Origin: Arctopsyche grandis
Taxonomy: Eukaryota > Arthropoda > Insecta > Trichoptera > Hydropsychidae
Assembly (NCBI RefSeq): GCF_051622035.1
Contig: NC_135362.1
Location: forward strand, 16,591,501 to 16,655,500
Direction: 5' to 3'
Length of the DNA: 64,000 bases
Made by a program: the position numbers and the translations under genes. The notes under the pieces were generated by a model. It did not search any database. It had not been told where the DNA came from and worked only from the letters and a program-made list of their open reading frames with translations. This document shows positions 12,191-25,095 of this stretch, in pieces; position 1 is the stretch's first letter, and each line of letters begins with the position of its first letter.

Positions 12191-14320
12191 ATACGGGTGC
12201 GCAACGAAATGTAGAATATCAATATTTCGAATTGTACAAATGCAGACTTTTTTAATTTAGAATACGAATGTGTCAAAGGAAGAGGTACCAAAATCATCCA
12301 CTCTATCCATTGAATGATCTACTTTTTGCTAAGTTCTTATTCCATGATACATGTGAATTCTGAATTTCCCAAATTTTAATGTTCAAAGTTCGAATATTCT
12401 GCATTTGTACGATTCGAAATAAGATATTATAACTTAGTGATTATGTGATGGGTGCTCGTCGACTACTGGTTTACTAGCACTAATCACCATGCCTTTTTGG
12501 CATGTTCGCGCCAAAAAGGCATTTAGCGAGCTACATATGTACATACATAGTACATGCATCAGCCAATAAGGTCTTGCACATTTTGTCCATCGATGTCTCT
12601 GATGCTCTGTAATATTTTTTTATCGATGTTAGTGATTGGCCAGGAAGGCGCATTGAAGTTTATCTATTAGGCCTTCCTATATACATATGAATGTATGCAT
12701 AAAATATCAAAATACTCTTCCCGCTCTGCATTTTTTAATTGTATAAAACTTGTAAAATATGTGACGTAATAATTGTATAAGAAGAAAGTGGCATAGATCC
12801 ACTTTTCTTCATTTCGAGAAATACATACATAGCTCGAAAACATTCAATATTATATAATGTTTTGCGTTTAACAATATTTAAAAATACTGATGACCTATAA
12901 TACGTTTATCTGGCTATTCCGAGATTCTGGACATATCGAATTAAAATAACTGATAATTTGTGAATTACTCATATGGCGCTGTTCACCTTTAATTGTATAT
13001 ACATATGTATGTATGTTTGGACAGCATACATATGTACATATGCTAACACGCGTACTATTTCCGAAATCGGACTGCAAAGGGTTAAAATTCAATAACCCGG
13101 TAAAACGAAAACATACGACCCACTGAGATAAAAATGTGGATTACGCGAGATCGAACGAATAAATCTTAACACGGTGGCTTTTTTTTTAAAGCGACCGAAT
13201 AACTGAACGTTCATTTGCAAGATCGACGCTTTCCGATAAGTCGTGTGTTGTACGATCGATTTGCGCGCAAATTAATCCGCAACAAAACTGTAAAATAAAT
13301 ATAATTACATATATATGGACCGAACAAATTTAAAGCTTCCTGTCCCCGTAACGAAGCTGTGATACCGGTAAAAATTTAATATCGGCCAGGTCATCTTACA
13401 CATACATCAGTGAAAATGTACGCGAAAATATCATCATATATGTCATACAAAAATATATGCATTATTCAGGATTAAGTTTAGTAAAAAGTTTACGATGACC
13501 GTTTAATCGATGAAGATTGAACTTTTGAAAAGGCTATCAACGTACGTAAAAAAGTAGTAGTTAAACATCATGCGTACATCCTTTTAAATTTGTAATAAGT
13601 GTCGATACGATGAAGTAAATACATCGTATTTACAAATGTAAGTAACGAATCAAAACATGTTATAAAAAAATCAGATCAAATTATTTCAAAAATCAATCTC
13701 AATGGCATACATTTTTATAGGTAGGCAAAACGAAAGAACATTCCATAGAAATTGCCCAAAGTGCAACCTTCGAACTCAACACTGTTAGGGCGTTGATTAA
13801 ATGCGGTCATTAATTATCGCCTTTTTTTATCCAATTTGTCCAATGAAAACGATCATAAGTCATCGATAAGTGTGAAGTTCTAAAATTCCATTTCAAGCTG
13901 GAAAAATGCTGAGACTTGTTACTAAATACGTGTAACAAATTTCGTGAAATGTCGATAAATTATAGCGTAAGCTCCTTATCGGAACACGATCACGACGGGA
14001 AGAAAAAAATAATCGAAATTAATTTTTGAATTTTCCATTTAGAACCACATTTGTAATATTATATTTATTTATCTTAACTGGTATCAATAGCGGACGGAGA
14101 ACATATCGATCAAATATAGAATGAAATTTACTAACATTATTATGCAAATATGAATACAAAAGGCATTCAATGTTACTTATGTACATACATACATATGTAT
14201 ATTCAACAGATAATATCGTTTTGAATATTTTGAATAAATTCCTAATGTTGATTTTAAGTTTGATTGTTACTAGTTGAAGGTTTGCAATTTGATTCGTGTC
14301 AATATATAATACCTAGACAT
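12191..14320. other. Non-coding stretch with repeat relics
   Basis: It holds a LINE tail of the AAGGCGCATTG family (12632-12668) and a degraded relative (about 12780-13080) of the MITE at 14321, recognised by AAAGTGGCATAGATCCACTTTTC and GGACATATCGAATTAAAATA. It also has CATA arrays. No gene is recognised. Confidence 0.45.
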
Positions 14321-14493
14321 ATGAGCCGTTATATTTGAAAGTGGTATAAGTCCACTTTTCTTCATTTTGAGAAATATAGATTCTGAACATATAAAATTAA
14401 GATAAGTGATAGCAATTTGTGAATTGAGTCAAACAGAAATAATGTCTTTGGAACTGAAAATTGGACCTCCGCCACTTTCAAATATAACGGCTA
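14321..14493. mobile_element. Palindromic MITE, about 172 bp
   Basis: AGCCGTTATATTTGAAAGTG at 14324-14343 is repeated as a perfect inverse, CACTTTCAAATATAACGGCT, at 14473-14492. The interior shares GATAGCAATTTGTGAATT and CAAACAGAAATA with relics near 12.9 and 57.1 kb, defining a family. No ORF. Confidence 0.8.
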
Positions 14494-14578
14494 ATATGCA
14501 AGTCTTATTTATATAAAAAGAAAGCTAATAAGAGGTTTGTAAAGAAAATTATAAACCTTTATCGCCGCATTTCACAGT

Positions 14579-14691
14579 ACATATCGATGGCTTGGTGCAC
14601 GATATCGTATGTCCATTTTTAATTTGTACCGAATTTTAAGTTCGTATCGAAGTTTGTGAAACAATATCTGTACACCAAGCCATCGATATGT
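14579..14691. mobile_element. Short palindromic MITE or hairpin, 113 bp
   Basis: ACATATCGATGGCTTGGTG at the left is mirrored by CACCAAGCCATCGATATGT at the right, with a less perfect inner stem. It could fold into one long hairpin. There is one copy in the window and no coding capacity. A long hairpin could also be a small-RNA precursor, but nothing else supports that. Confidence 0.7.
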
Positions 14692-16307
14692 ATGTATATA
14701 ACTTATGGGTTAAGCTTTTTTTAGACTATTTTTCTACATTGTGCTTTATTTATTTCCAAAATAAGTTATACACTATTGCATTTCCTATCATATCTCAGTG
14801 TGTATGTAGAAAAAAAGATATCTAAGCTCTATGCTACTTAGGAAACTAACTCAGCTGAACTTCTGTTGTATACTAAACATTATAATATAATAAACTGCAT
14901 AACAGATTTTTTTACTAAACCAAACGAGACATAGATTACAGTAATACGGTAACTAATATTTTATATTTTCATTATAAAAAAATCGATTAAGGTTAAAAAT
15001 CGTATGTTCTATATTTACAAGCGAGAAACAATTAAAATTGACGAAGACAAGCGAATGCCGGCGTTTTACGGTAATTAACGCTATTAATTACAAACGCTCA
15101 ATCAGGGACAGGAGATCCGTCCGAACATACATAAGTTGGTTGGTTAGTTAGTTGAGAGACCAAGATTTTCACTCGATTGATCGATGGATATTGTCTGGGT
15201 ATCGCTTGATTAGGTTCGGCCGCTAGTTTATTCGCCGCTGCGACCAATCGCAATCATTATTAGTTGCGACGAGCGTTAAAATTCCTGAATTACAAAAGAT
15301 TTCTGGGTTCATTTGAATGCGGGTGAAAAAACCGGTTGCCATGGCCGCGGGAGGACCCGCCATCGTCGCACACTTATGAATATTTTCCGAGAATACCGTT
15401 CGATTTCCACAAATCACACACAAAATGGATGAGTCGGAGATTCAAAGAAGAAGCCGCTGGACGTCCAGAATTCCAACAGCCGAAACGAGGTGAAAGTCGA
15501 CCCCAAAAGAGTAAATGTCAATAAGCAAAGGAGGCGAAAGCTATGATGATACATATTGATATGATGATAATCGGAGCAAGATTCACCCTTTCGAACGCGC
15601 TCGAGAAACGAGTATCGACGTTCATATATGTATGTACGATATTTAAAATTTTATACATGTACACGTTTGTTTTTGAATCGACAAGTTCCGGTTTGTACAT
15701 AAGTGCTAAATACATAGGAAAACCTTGATTTTTCTATTGCACAGCCTCATATAAGGCGTTGCGGAATATTATTGGTAAGTCTGGATACATGAACGTTTAC
15801 AAGTTTGCAAGGCAACTCTTAACTGATTACGATTGTTCTGCTCGATGCGGTCTATTTCCTAATCCACCCACTCGTCGGCATACCTTTACTTATGATTCAC
15901 AGGGACAAAAACCAAAGATCCCAGAATAAATCCTTGAAACGAGAAATTCAACCTTCAAAACTAAATATTGAAACTATCAATCAATTCCAGCACCATACAT
16001 GTAAAACACCTTTACAACATTTTAAAAAAGTATTTTTGAAGAAATATAATGAATCATTATGGATATATGATAGTTTCAACTCATATGGATATATGATAGT
16101 TTCAACTCATATATGTATATGTACGAGACAGATAAAATTAGTCAAAATCTTTTCACCACCTATAATGTAATGCTCAAATCCATTTGTAACTAATATCCAT
16201 TTGAATCTAAGACTTTTCAGTCATAAAGCTATAGCGAAATTAAAAATGATTACTCATTTATGGTACCTGCATAAGACATATACATATGTACATACATACA
16301 CATGTAG
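14692..16307. other. Non-coding stretch
   Basis: No gene is recognised. A moderately GC-rich patch at 15200-15530 has short overlapping open frames without recognisable similarity. A 23-bp tandem duplication (TATGGATATATGATAGTTTC) lies at 16058-16106. Confidence 0.4.
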
Positions 16308-16855
16308 GTTCACCATCCACTGCTGGATCATAACCTCTCCAACACGCTTCTATTCGTCTCAGTTTTGCACAACTCTCATCCATCTCACCCCACACATTTT
16401 TCTAATTTAATCCATCCATCTTCTTTGATTGTTGTCTTGGCTTCGCAACATGCGCATTTGGACCGATATGAGCGCCGAAGATGTTTTCCGAGCCGCTGAA
16501 GACCGATGCGGATATCTGCAAAAAATCGACGAGGTGGTCGCCAACGTCCGGATGCGGATAAGGCATTAGGAAGAAGAAGAAGATCATCCTGCAGCTTTCG
16601 TTTTACTCTCGGGTACCATTCCAGCATTTTTTTGTCCACCTTCGTCCATTATTCTAGCCACGTGACCCGCCCATTGTCATTTGAATATTTTTACTCTCTC
16701 CACTATATCAACTACCTTTATCATACCTGTCAACCACGTACTCCGTTTCGTATCTCTCCTCGTTATGCCGAGCATACAACGTTACATACTTATTTGAATG
16801 CATTGAATTTTGTGTAGCATTTTTGCGACCAATTTTCACACCCATACGTCATCAC
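16308..16855 (-). mobile_element. RTE-like LINE C-terminal region, degraded
   Basis: On the minus strand the block includes a GHVAR-type segment (GGGCGGGTCACGTGGCTAG), then MDKKMLEWYPRVKRK. This matches the W-GHVAR-D-RW-K-VLEWYPR signature common at the C-terminus of RTE-type endonuclease/reverse transcriptases of insects. A second copy lies at 29064-29600. Positions 16440-16600 carry extra GC-rich sequence absent from the other copy, perhaps a small insertion. It is broken in all frames. Confidence 0.65.
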
Positions 16856-17899
16856 CAGACTTAAATAATTTGTAAACTCATACATATGTATTATACATAC
16901 AATATGAACTATTCCATAAAAAAAAATACCAATTTGATTTAGATTTGATCAATTTTATCTTCAGATTACGAAAATTCAACGCTCATAAGTATATATGTAC
17001 ATACAGACATACATACATACACATGTGCTGTTCAAATGCATTATCAATTTTCACATGCTGATAAAAATATAATGTCACAGTGCAATTGTTGCAACCAGAC
17101 AACAAACGTAAGACTTTAATATCCTTTAGCACTATCGTGTGTGCCATTTCACCTCGGACACTTAAAAGCGAAGTTCCACAATATTTAGAGCTTCCACACC
17201 CACGCTAAGGTTAGCGACCCAACGAACAACACTATAGTCAAAAGTGCACGCAGGCTGCGAACTTCATTCTGAAAACCCATGTAGGCAATTACATATGAGA
17301 AATGCGATACGCGTACACACTTTGCCACACCTGCCGAACTGAAAAGTACCCAAAAAAGGCTCCAACGGTGTCGAACTCGATTATGGTGGTGCATGATCGA
17401 TGACTACGTCGACCTCGATACTTTTCGGTCAGAGGTGGCATAGTACGTACATATTTATTATACGTATACATACGAGACATATCATATTATACCTATGTAT
17501 ATGTATTGTACACTTATACATTATTCGTGTGCACTCACAACCGCTACGGCTGGTCTTTTCAGTGCGTGAACCGGCAATTATTCATCCATTGTTGAGCTCG
17601 ATTATTTGCATACATAATATCATATTGTCATGCTGGCGATTTACTCGAACAATATAACCTTCCCCCCCCCCCCCACCATTTTCTTGCCTCTTGACATCCC
17701 AATCCTCCTTGTCTTTGCATGGTCAATTTTTCAAACGTTGCCTCATTTGGAATGAGTGTACATACATATGCTGACTTTAAACAATCGGGGACATATTGCT
17801 TGACAACTTAAATACATAAATCACATACTTCTCCAGAAACCCCAGTCCTGAACTAATCTCTATGTATAATTTGGATCCCCGTCTCTGTCCTCAAAGAGT
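16856..17899. other. Non-coding stretch with poly-C run
   Basis: CATA arrays lie at 16986-17024 and 13 consecutive C residues at 17662-17674. No gene is recognised. Confidence 0.45.
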
Positions 17900-18200
17900 T
17901 GGCAGTTTCAAAGAAATTCTCCACAACATGTAGAAAAAGGATTCTTTCCTACTTTGTAATATGGAGCAATAGTTAGGAAGAATGTGGAGAATCTCGAGAA
18001 CTGGTAGTAAGGCTAGCGAGAGGAGGGTTCCTACAAGATGGTATGATCGAATCAAAAAAGTAAAGGAATCGTCCATAAAAATTGAATTTAACTAGTAACA
18101 GTACCGGGAGGAGTGAAGCAGATTGTCCACCGAATCTCATATGAGAGGAATGACAGGAATGGCGGCATTGAGCAAAAGGAGAAAGAAGATCTCATGAATC
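17900..18200 (+). mobile_element. LINE C-terminal fragment, plus strand, degraded
   Basis: Frame fragments read NMEQ-LGRMWRI, then ERRVPTRWYDRIKKVKESS, then QYREE-(stop)-SRL. The order (GR-P-RW-DDIKKV, then a downstream W in R-EW) is that of the RT tail of RTE/R1-type LINEs, with the usual tryptophan codon replaced by TGA. It is a dead copy. Confidence 0.5.
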
Positions 18201-19457
18201 GTTATCACTAGTTCTGGATACATTATTTAAAGTTCAAACCCACAACAGTTTGGCGGTCCACCGTAGATTTCCACAGGTCTGACATAGATAGTACCTGTAT
18301 GTATAAAACATGAGTGGCAGGGCGTCTCACCGTATCTAAACGTCAAAGTCAACATTGCGGTGTGTCGTAACCGGTGTGCCTTCATTCTATTATCTCATTC
18401 GTATCCATCTATTCCAACCTCTGGATTGTGCGACGCACCAATTTGTGACGTGGAAATTGCCGCTGCAGCCGGCGTTCACACAATGCATCATCGGCAAATG
18501 TCTGAAAGTGGTTTAATTCATCGGCAGCAGCCGGATCATGACTCGTCCGAGAGGAGAGAGAGATAGGCAGCTCGGAACATCAATAGGAGATTTTTAATTT
18601 TCACCAAGCCCGGCGTCGAGATTGCCTGTATATGACTTGCATTGTGTATTTTTGTACTGTCGTAATGCGCCGATCATGAATAAAATAATAGGCGAATGAC
18701 GTAGGCACAAAATAAAAGTATATCTATCATCGTGATCCATCCGTAGACTGCTAAAACTCAACGCTGCGTTATTTCAATACTTCTAAGAATGGAAATCACA
18801 ACACCAACAGTTTTCTGCGATTTCTACGATCATCCTATGCATATGTAAATAAATAAGATTCGTTGAATTGTGAAATTTTAACGAAATCAGTCACTTGATT
18901 GTTTCATTCAAATTAAAATTAAAACAGCCATATTAAAGTAAACAATTACATTTATTAATTGTAGATACACATACATGCATACTCACTAACGAAGCAACTT
19001 TCAGATTTTAACTATGATATTTTAATTAATTTACAGTCAAAATCCAACTGGAAATACTCACTATACTATCACTATATATTTTAATAAAATCTAATACTTA
19101 TAAAATATATATTGAGTGCAATTTAAAGAAAAATAATTAAAGATCACGTATTTTTAGCATCTATTTTTATTTTATTTGCACACTTTCAAGTTTCATTTTA
19201 GCTAAGAGAATGTTCAGTTTTAGCACGTATATCTTTTAACCATGATTTTTTAAATTAAAATAAATTTTAATATTTTGTTATACAAATTATAAAATACATA
19301 TTATAAAAATTAAAGGTAATATAATAATTAATTAAATATAGAAGGCTTGTAAAAAAATACGTAAAATGACAATTATTAAGAAATCGTGATACACGACAAA
19401 ATACGGGTATCAAATAATTTACAAAAAAAACCAAAAAAAGGAACTTAATTTTGTAAA
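18201..19457. other. Non-coding stretch, very AT-rich at 18.85-19.45 kb
   Basis: No gene is recognised. A GC-richer patch at 18340-18570 has a 68-codon open frame without similarity that I can name. Confidence 0.4.
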
Positions 19458-19781
19458 TCTATATATGTATATGTACGTATATAAAAATCAATATTTGTCT
19501 ATTTGTCTGTCACCTATGCGTTCCTATACCATTCAACCGATTGCGATGAAACTTACAGGAGTTATTGTGTGTATGTCCGCGATGGTTTCTGTAAAAAAAT
19601 CGCCAAAAAACGGGAACAGAAACGGGCATTGCAACGCAATAATTTCAAATGTTTTCGTGTCGCCACCTGCGTTGTTAGGGTATAATAAAACAAACAATGG
19701 AATAATTTCAAATGTGTTCCAAATGGGAACGGAAATTACATGCGTTATTGTGGCATTGCAATGTATGCCGGGTTCAGCTAG
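19458..19781 (+). mobile_element. Helitron-like non-autonomous element, copy 2
   Basis: It starts TCTATATATG after host A and continues ATAAAAATCAATATTTGTC, TTCCTATACCATTCAACCGA and GATGAAACTTACAGGAGTTA. It ends GCCGGGTTCAGCTAG at 19781, followed by T. It has Helitron-type TC/CTAG termini between A and T, with no inverted repeats. It is the counterpart of the minus-strand element at 11761-12190, and the two share blocks throughout. It has no transposition protein. Short open frames inside it have no independent support. Confidence 0.7.
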
Positions 19782-22700
19782 TATTATATAAAATATATAT
19801 GTAAACTGTAACCATGCATATGTGGCTAGATTATGTACAAGTGCATTATTAAAATAAAATGGAAAATGAAAGTCAAACTTCGGTACGTCCTGAAATAAAT
19901 CGTCAAGTTCTAGACATTATCTAAATCAGTATCACGATTTGGGTTTAAAAACCGGCCGGAATGAAATATCGACTTAATTTAATAGCAATTAGCTGTAATT
20001 GAATTACGACAAGTTCCATATTTGGACAAGTCCGTTTTGACAGCCCACGTCGCGCTACATACAGCGTTCGGCGCCACTGGTTTACGCGTCAAACTCTATT
20101 ATAATGAACTTATCTTATCCATAACAATGACGTATCGGCGTGTCCTTGTATCTGCAACATTTTCTAACTCCAAAACGCCGACAAACGAACCAGGAAGAAC
20201 ACGCCTAGAGCGCCTAATTGGGAATAAGTAAAGTGCACGTTGTTTACATACGAAACGCGTTAACACGTCGAATGCCGGCGCGTCGAGCACGCGGCTCGGC
20301 GATTTCAATAATTATAACGCGAATTATTCGGTGAACGCATACTCTGCAGTTTTTCGTTTCTGCGAATCACCTGTTCGAAGAAGAGTCCCGAGTAAGCGGG
20401 AAAAAAACGTCGACATGTACGAAGAACGCGCAAATCGACAATGAAAAATGCCCGGATTTCGTCATCGTCGTCTCGACTCCACCTGTGTGTGTGGAAAACG
20501 AAAATAAAATTAAAAAAACAAAATCGGCGATGCAATTTTTAAGAGGACGCACATTTTTGAACGGTACTTGTGTGCGGTATCCTCGCACCCACGCACTCGC
20601 AAATATAATAAATCAGCCATTTTATTGACAGCAAATAAAACGCAAAAAAAATTCACACTGTGAGAAAATTTGGGAAGATGCGCTAAAAGAAATATTTTAT
20701 CGCTGAAGTCGGTCAGAATAAAATATGTACCAACTTGAGTGGGTTTTTTTTACATTACCATAATACAGAATGTACATATCAGATTTTGTAATTTGGTGAT
20801 TACAATCTAATTGACCAAGTATGTACATACATTTCTAACAAGCATACAGTATCCTATTATCACTATACATATTTGCCATATATGCAGTATAAGGTTTTTC
20901 AGTGATTGCTTCCTGTAGCCTAGGACGAAATTGAAATCAGGAAAGGATATAATCATTTCAGAGGATAAAATATATTTTTGGCGAAGTAAAATTCTGACAG
21001 GAAACAGTCGATTTATATTTTATATTTAGTTATTTATTGTATTATTATAATTAACACACAAACAATGAATAAGGAATAATAATAAAAATAACAAATTAAT
21101 GACCAATGTGAGATCTTTATTGCAATTCCGGATCCAGATTTTAACTTTACACATAATATAAGATGTTTCCATATAAAAGTACAATAAAATCGACTGCACT
21201 ACACACTCCAGAAGTAAAACTTCCTTATGCAAAATCAACTACTATTAGGCTTGTAAGGTAATTCTCGAGAAGTGTGAAAGTGGAGGGGAAAGGCTACTCT
21301 ATTTCTTATTTCAGTTTTTTGCAACGTTTCAATTACTTTTAAAATTATTGTATTATATTATATACATATGTTAAGTTAAAAATGTATAATTTTTCTGTCA
21401 ATCCCGCTTAAATATGCACAATACCCACGAAGACCTTTAAAAAGCGCAGTATTTAATTTCCAATACTCTTCAATAACAGTAAAACTGTCGAGCGACGAAG
21501 TCAGAATCCATAATAATGATGGATTCTGTATCCATCTATATCCATAATAACGGATACGAGAATTTAAAATCGCAAGAAGAGTGCGCTTTCCAACGCACGT
21601 CCGTGCAAAACAGTAAACATCCTCCCAAAAATAAGTTCTGCAGAACGTTCGCAAATTCCCGACAGGATTGTCGAATTCAACAATTCGTCGAATGTCGTCG
21701 AAATTGCCATTTAACATCGTGACCCAGTCTCGTCGGCGCCAAAGAACTCAAAACAAACGAATGCAACACAACTGCAAACAGTAATGTAATTTATGCAGCA
21801 AAGTCACACATTGATCAGCTGCTAACCAAGAGGCGAGCAAACAATCCGACAATCTGACAAAACCAACAACTACCCGGTAAAGCACTGACATAATAGCGCA
21901 GAGAGAACGGCACTGATTTGCGTGCGGACCGCAACGTGTTAATGCCGAAAAAAAACCGCTCATGAATTACATACATTACCAGGATTCCTCTTCAAACATC
22001 ATTAGATGATTCTTTATGTTATAATTGTTGTGCGAGGCGGCACACGCGCATAATAAATTCCATTTAAATGTACACGTGCGGAAAACACGTTATTAATTTT
22101 TTTTTCAGCAACAACAACAACAACAATAAACGCACACACCTCTCCAACAAATTACAATGCAACATAATGCAAATCGAAAACACCGGGGATGATTTAATGC
22201 CGACATTGCGCGCCATAAATCATGAATATTCACAAAGCGGTTTAGAAATACCGATGACAATTTCATAGCTGTTTATATTATAACAATAAGACCCATTTTA
22301 GACCGGTAAGATATGACATGTACGTACCCTGCAGGAATGAAATCGTTGTCAATAAAAGCGACAACGATAATACTACGCGCAAATTGTTTATTCACACGAA
22401 TTGCGGCACAATGGAGCATTTCCGAGAATGTCCACATGGAAAATATGCGCTAGAATAATTCATAAGATAACAAATTACTGGTTGTATCACAATATCGAAC
22501 CTTTGGCCCTTTCAAGCACACCTAATTTCCAATACAATTTTGATTATACCTATACAATAGAATGAAGAATTGAGGCGAAACATTTCTGTCGTAATGATAA
22601 AAGTCGCACAGTTCAAAATTCATACTTTATCAATATACGAAGTATCAATACTGAGTATTGTTTTCGTGAAAATTGTAAAAAACATATTCAGTTTTCACTT

Positions 22701-22786
22701 ATCACGTTTTCACGTATTTCATCGTGTACGTAATCATAGTTACTACAAGTATTAGTGTTACAAAGTGATTTATACTTTTAATACTC
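19782..22786. other. Non-coding stretch including a CpG-rich block at 20.03-20.60 kb
   Basis: 20030-20600 is CpG-rich (GGCGCGTCGAGCACGCGGCTC near 20278) and lacks a long single frame. It resembles an insect promoter or 5' UTR more than coding sequence, and could be an alternative start of the surrounding minus-strand gene. The rest is AT-rich, with no recognised exon; (CAACAA)n lies near 22112. Confidence 0.35.
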
Positions 22787-23205
22787 GTAGAGTATTTGGG
22801 GAAACATTTCTATAAATTACTGGTTGGTTTGGTGATCAATCCTAAAAATTCATGCAGAGTAGAACTTCAATATTACCAGCCAACTCAGGTATATTCGATG
22901 CTACAGTTTGTTATTTTCCACTGGGGCACGTACCTATTTGATGGTATTGTCGCTGTTACAAGGGGTATCAAGTTACTCAATCAGATTTCTGTTAACTTGG
23001 ATTTGTTCAATCTAAAATATGCTGATCTGGTTGAGGGATTATTTAATTTGAGATCGTAATGTTCTCACATTGTATTTTTATTTTTATATCTTTAATTTTT
23101 TTTTTCGTGGACATACATACATATGTATGCATAGGTATTGTGACGCCCTGGAATATACCTGTAATGTCACTATGGATTAGTTGTAGTAAATAAATAAATA
23201 ATAAG
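22787..23205 (+). mobile_element. LINE 3' end, jockey/CR1-like, copy 2
   Basis: It is the same family as 8087-8482: FYKLLVGLVINPKNS, then LQYYQPTQVYSMLQ, then IKLLNQISVNLDLFNL. The 3' UTR has GTGACGCCCTGGAATA and an AAATAAATAAATAA tail. A CATA array interrupts the 3' UTR near 23112. It is truncated and dead. Confidence 0.75.
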
Positions 23206-23772
23206 TCATAAGTAGAGGTAGGATAGTCACAGTGCTATCCATTGTTCCATTGTTGTAAATCCTTTGTAAAAAAGGTTCGGCAAACCTTTAACAATGCATT
23301 TACAACCTTTGAACAATACGCGGCACCTTCTGGGTCCGGTGACTAGTCATAACTTATGACTCATAAGTATACAGGAGATGGTTCAACGCTAATATTAGAT
23401 ATCCATTGATTTGGTACTAATTATTATAATAAATATATTGTTCCCACTTGTGCAAAAAATAATTTTGAATTTACTTATAATAATGCTGTAAAAAATATAA
23501 AGCAGTTGCCTAGTTCGGCCTGCGAAATGCCATTCGGCTAATACGTGGCTCCAAACTTTAGTTGGGCATATTCGACATTTTTCTTTTGGGGATACAGAAT
23601 ACGCATAAAATAAGATAAAAATGACATTTCAACCCAAAAAGGACATGAATTGAATTGTGAAGAGTTCATAAATATCCCGCTAAGAGAAGTACATATTATA
23701 CAACGCAACATAACAGAGGATACGTTTTGAGTCTTTGCATGTCAACAAAACTGATTATTTCAACAAAAGAAT
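23206..23772. other. Non-coding stretch
   Basis: No gene or clear repeat is recognised. GTAAAAAAGGTTCGGCAAAC and ATTGTTGTAAAT segments recur locally in inverse form near 23245-23310, a small imperfect hairpin. Confidence 0.35.
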
Positions 23773-24130
23773 GTGAGTACACGCAGACAAGCACTGGTTG
23801 AATTTGAGACGAGGCACCAGCAGCGGCCATCATCATCAGTATTCAACTTCGGTCCTGGATCGATGTCCATCAGATTGTCGGGGCAGGGTCCCATCATGAG
23901 ACGTTATTATGCTAATCACACAGGCATCGTCTGGAGCCCTCGGGGGCCCTTGCCTCCATCTGCTCGAGACACCGAGCCTTCAGACCCGCGTCAGCGTTGG
24001 ACCAGAACATATCGAAAAGGGCCGCTGGACTTGAACCCTGACCATGAACCACGGTTGACAAGCCAGGCGAGGTGGTCCAACTGACATACGTGCACGTACT
24101 ACCTCTGAAGGAAATGAGTAAAAAAAAACG
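23773..24130 (-). other. GC-rich block with tRNA-like Pol III boxes (possible SINE) or unrecognised exon
   Basis: On the minus strand, TATGTCAGTTGG (24088-24077) resembles a tRNA A box and GGTTCAAGTCC (24037-24027) fits the B-box consensus, about 39 nt apart. This is the layout of a tRNA-derived SINE head. The plus strand has a 103-codon open frame (23773-24084). The minus strand has a TTTTTTTTTACTCATTTCCTTCAG acceptor-like tract (split here as T9 then ACTCATTTCCTTCAG) before an open frame, so an exon is also possible. No protein similarity is recognised. Confidence 0.35.
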
Positions 24131-24589
24131 AGCAACGAAATAAAAGTAACCAACGAACTCGACCAGCACACTGTATGATTGATTTACCTGGTGCTGGAAC
24201 CAGCACCGATGGAGATTGGCGAGCTCCGGAATACGTGTCTGTTAATTAATCACTCATCACCGAAATGTAGTTCAGTGGTTTTCAAATACCGACAGGCGTG
24301 CACTGTACGTAGCGAATTTGCTGGATTTCTAATCTAGTTTTAATTACACTGCATATTGTTAGGTACCTACATGCTCACTACATACATATGTATGATAGAA
24401 GACGTCGAGATTTACCCTAAATTTCATAATCAATCTAATATAAAATATAAGCTACAACGATAATTCAGAAAGTAGAGCATTTGCACAAGATTACAATTGA
24501 AATACGATATTCATAAAGTTTTGAATTGGAAATGTACATATGTACATATGTGCGTCTAGCATAGTCAGGCCTATGGACTGAAATTAAGA
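24131..24589. other. Non-coding stretch
   Basis: It contains CATA arrays only. No gene or element is recognised. Confidence 0.4.
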
Positions 24590-25095
24590 TTTATATTCCA
24601 TGCAAACGAAATTCACATTTGCAATTCGCAATTTGGTCGAAGAACTTTGGAATTTGACTATTCGGTATCTAAGTAGGACGAGATACTGTAATAAGCGGTT
24701 TAGGAAAAAATATTGGGGTATAAAATTCACAATTTCTATTACATACATGTAAAAAATTTTCGATCCGATTCGATTAGCCGTTTGGGAGATAATTGGATTC
24801 AAAAACTTGGACACGGACTTGGATAAAATAAAGGGAGGTACCATTTCCGGTCAACTTAAAAATGTGAAAAAAAAATTTATGTCGTATCGATAAGAATTTC
24901 AGTAAGTTTCAGTTGTATAGGACTAACGGTGTTCAAAAAAAACCTAAAATACACAGACACACACATACACACACATTTTTCTAGATCATGAAAACGTGTT
25001 CGATTCTGAGTTCAAATCAGTCAAAATCTCGAATTAGAATTTTCGCATGATCACAAAACTTCCATCTATTGTTACTACGTACATAAATAAAGTAA
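24590..25095 (+). mobile_element. LINE/RTE-like 3' non-coding region
   Basis: The sequence contains segments I associate with RTE-type insect repeats: TTCGATCCGATTCGATTAGC, CCGTTTGGGAGATAATTG, CATTTTTCTAGATCATGAAA, GTTCAAATCAGTCAAAATCT and ATTTTCGCATGATCACAAAA, with an AATAAAGTAATA tail. There is no ORF. The family assignment rests on memory of similar repeats and should be checked against a repeat library. Confidence 0.5.
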
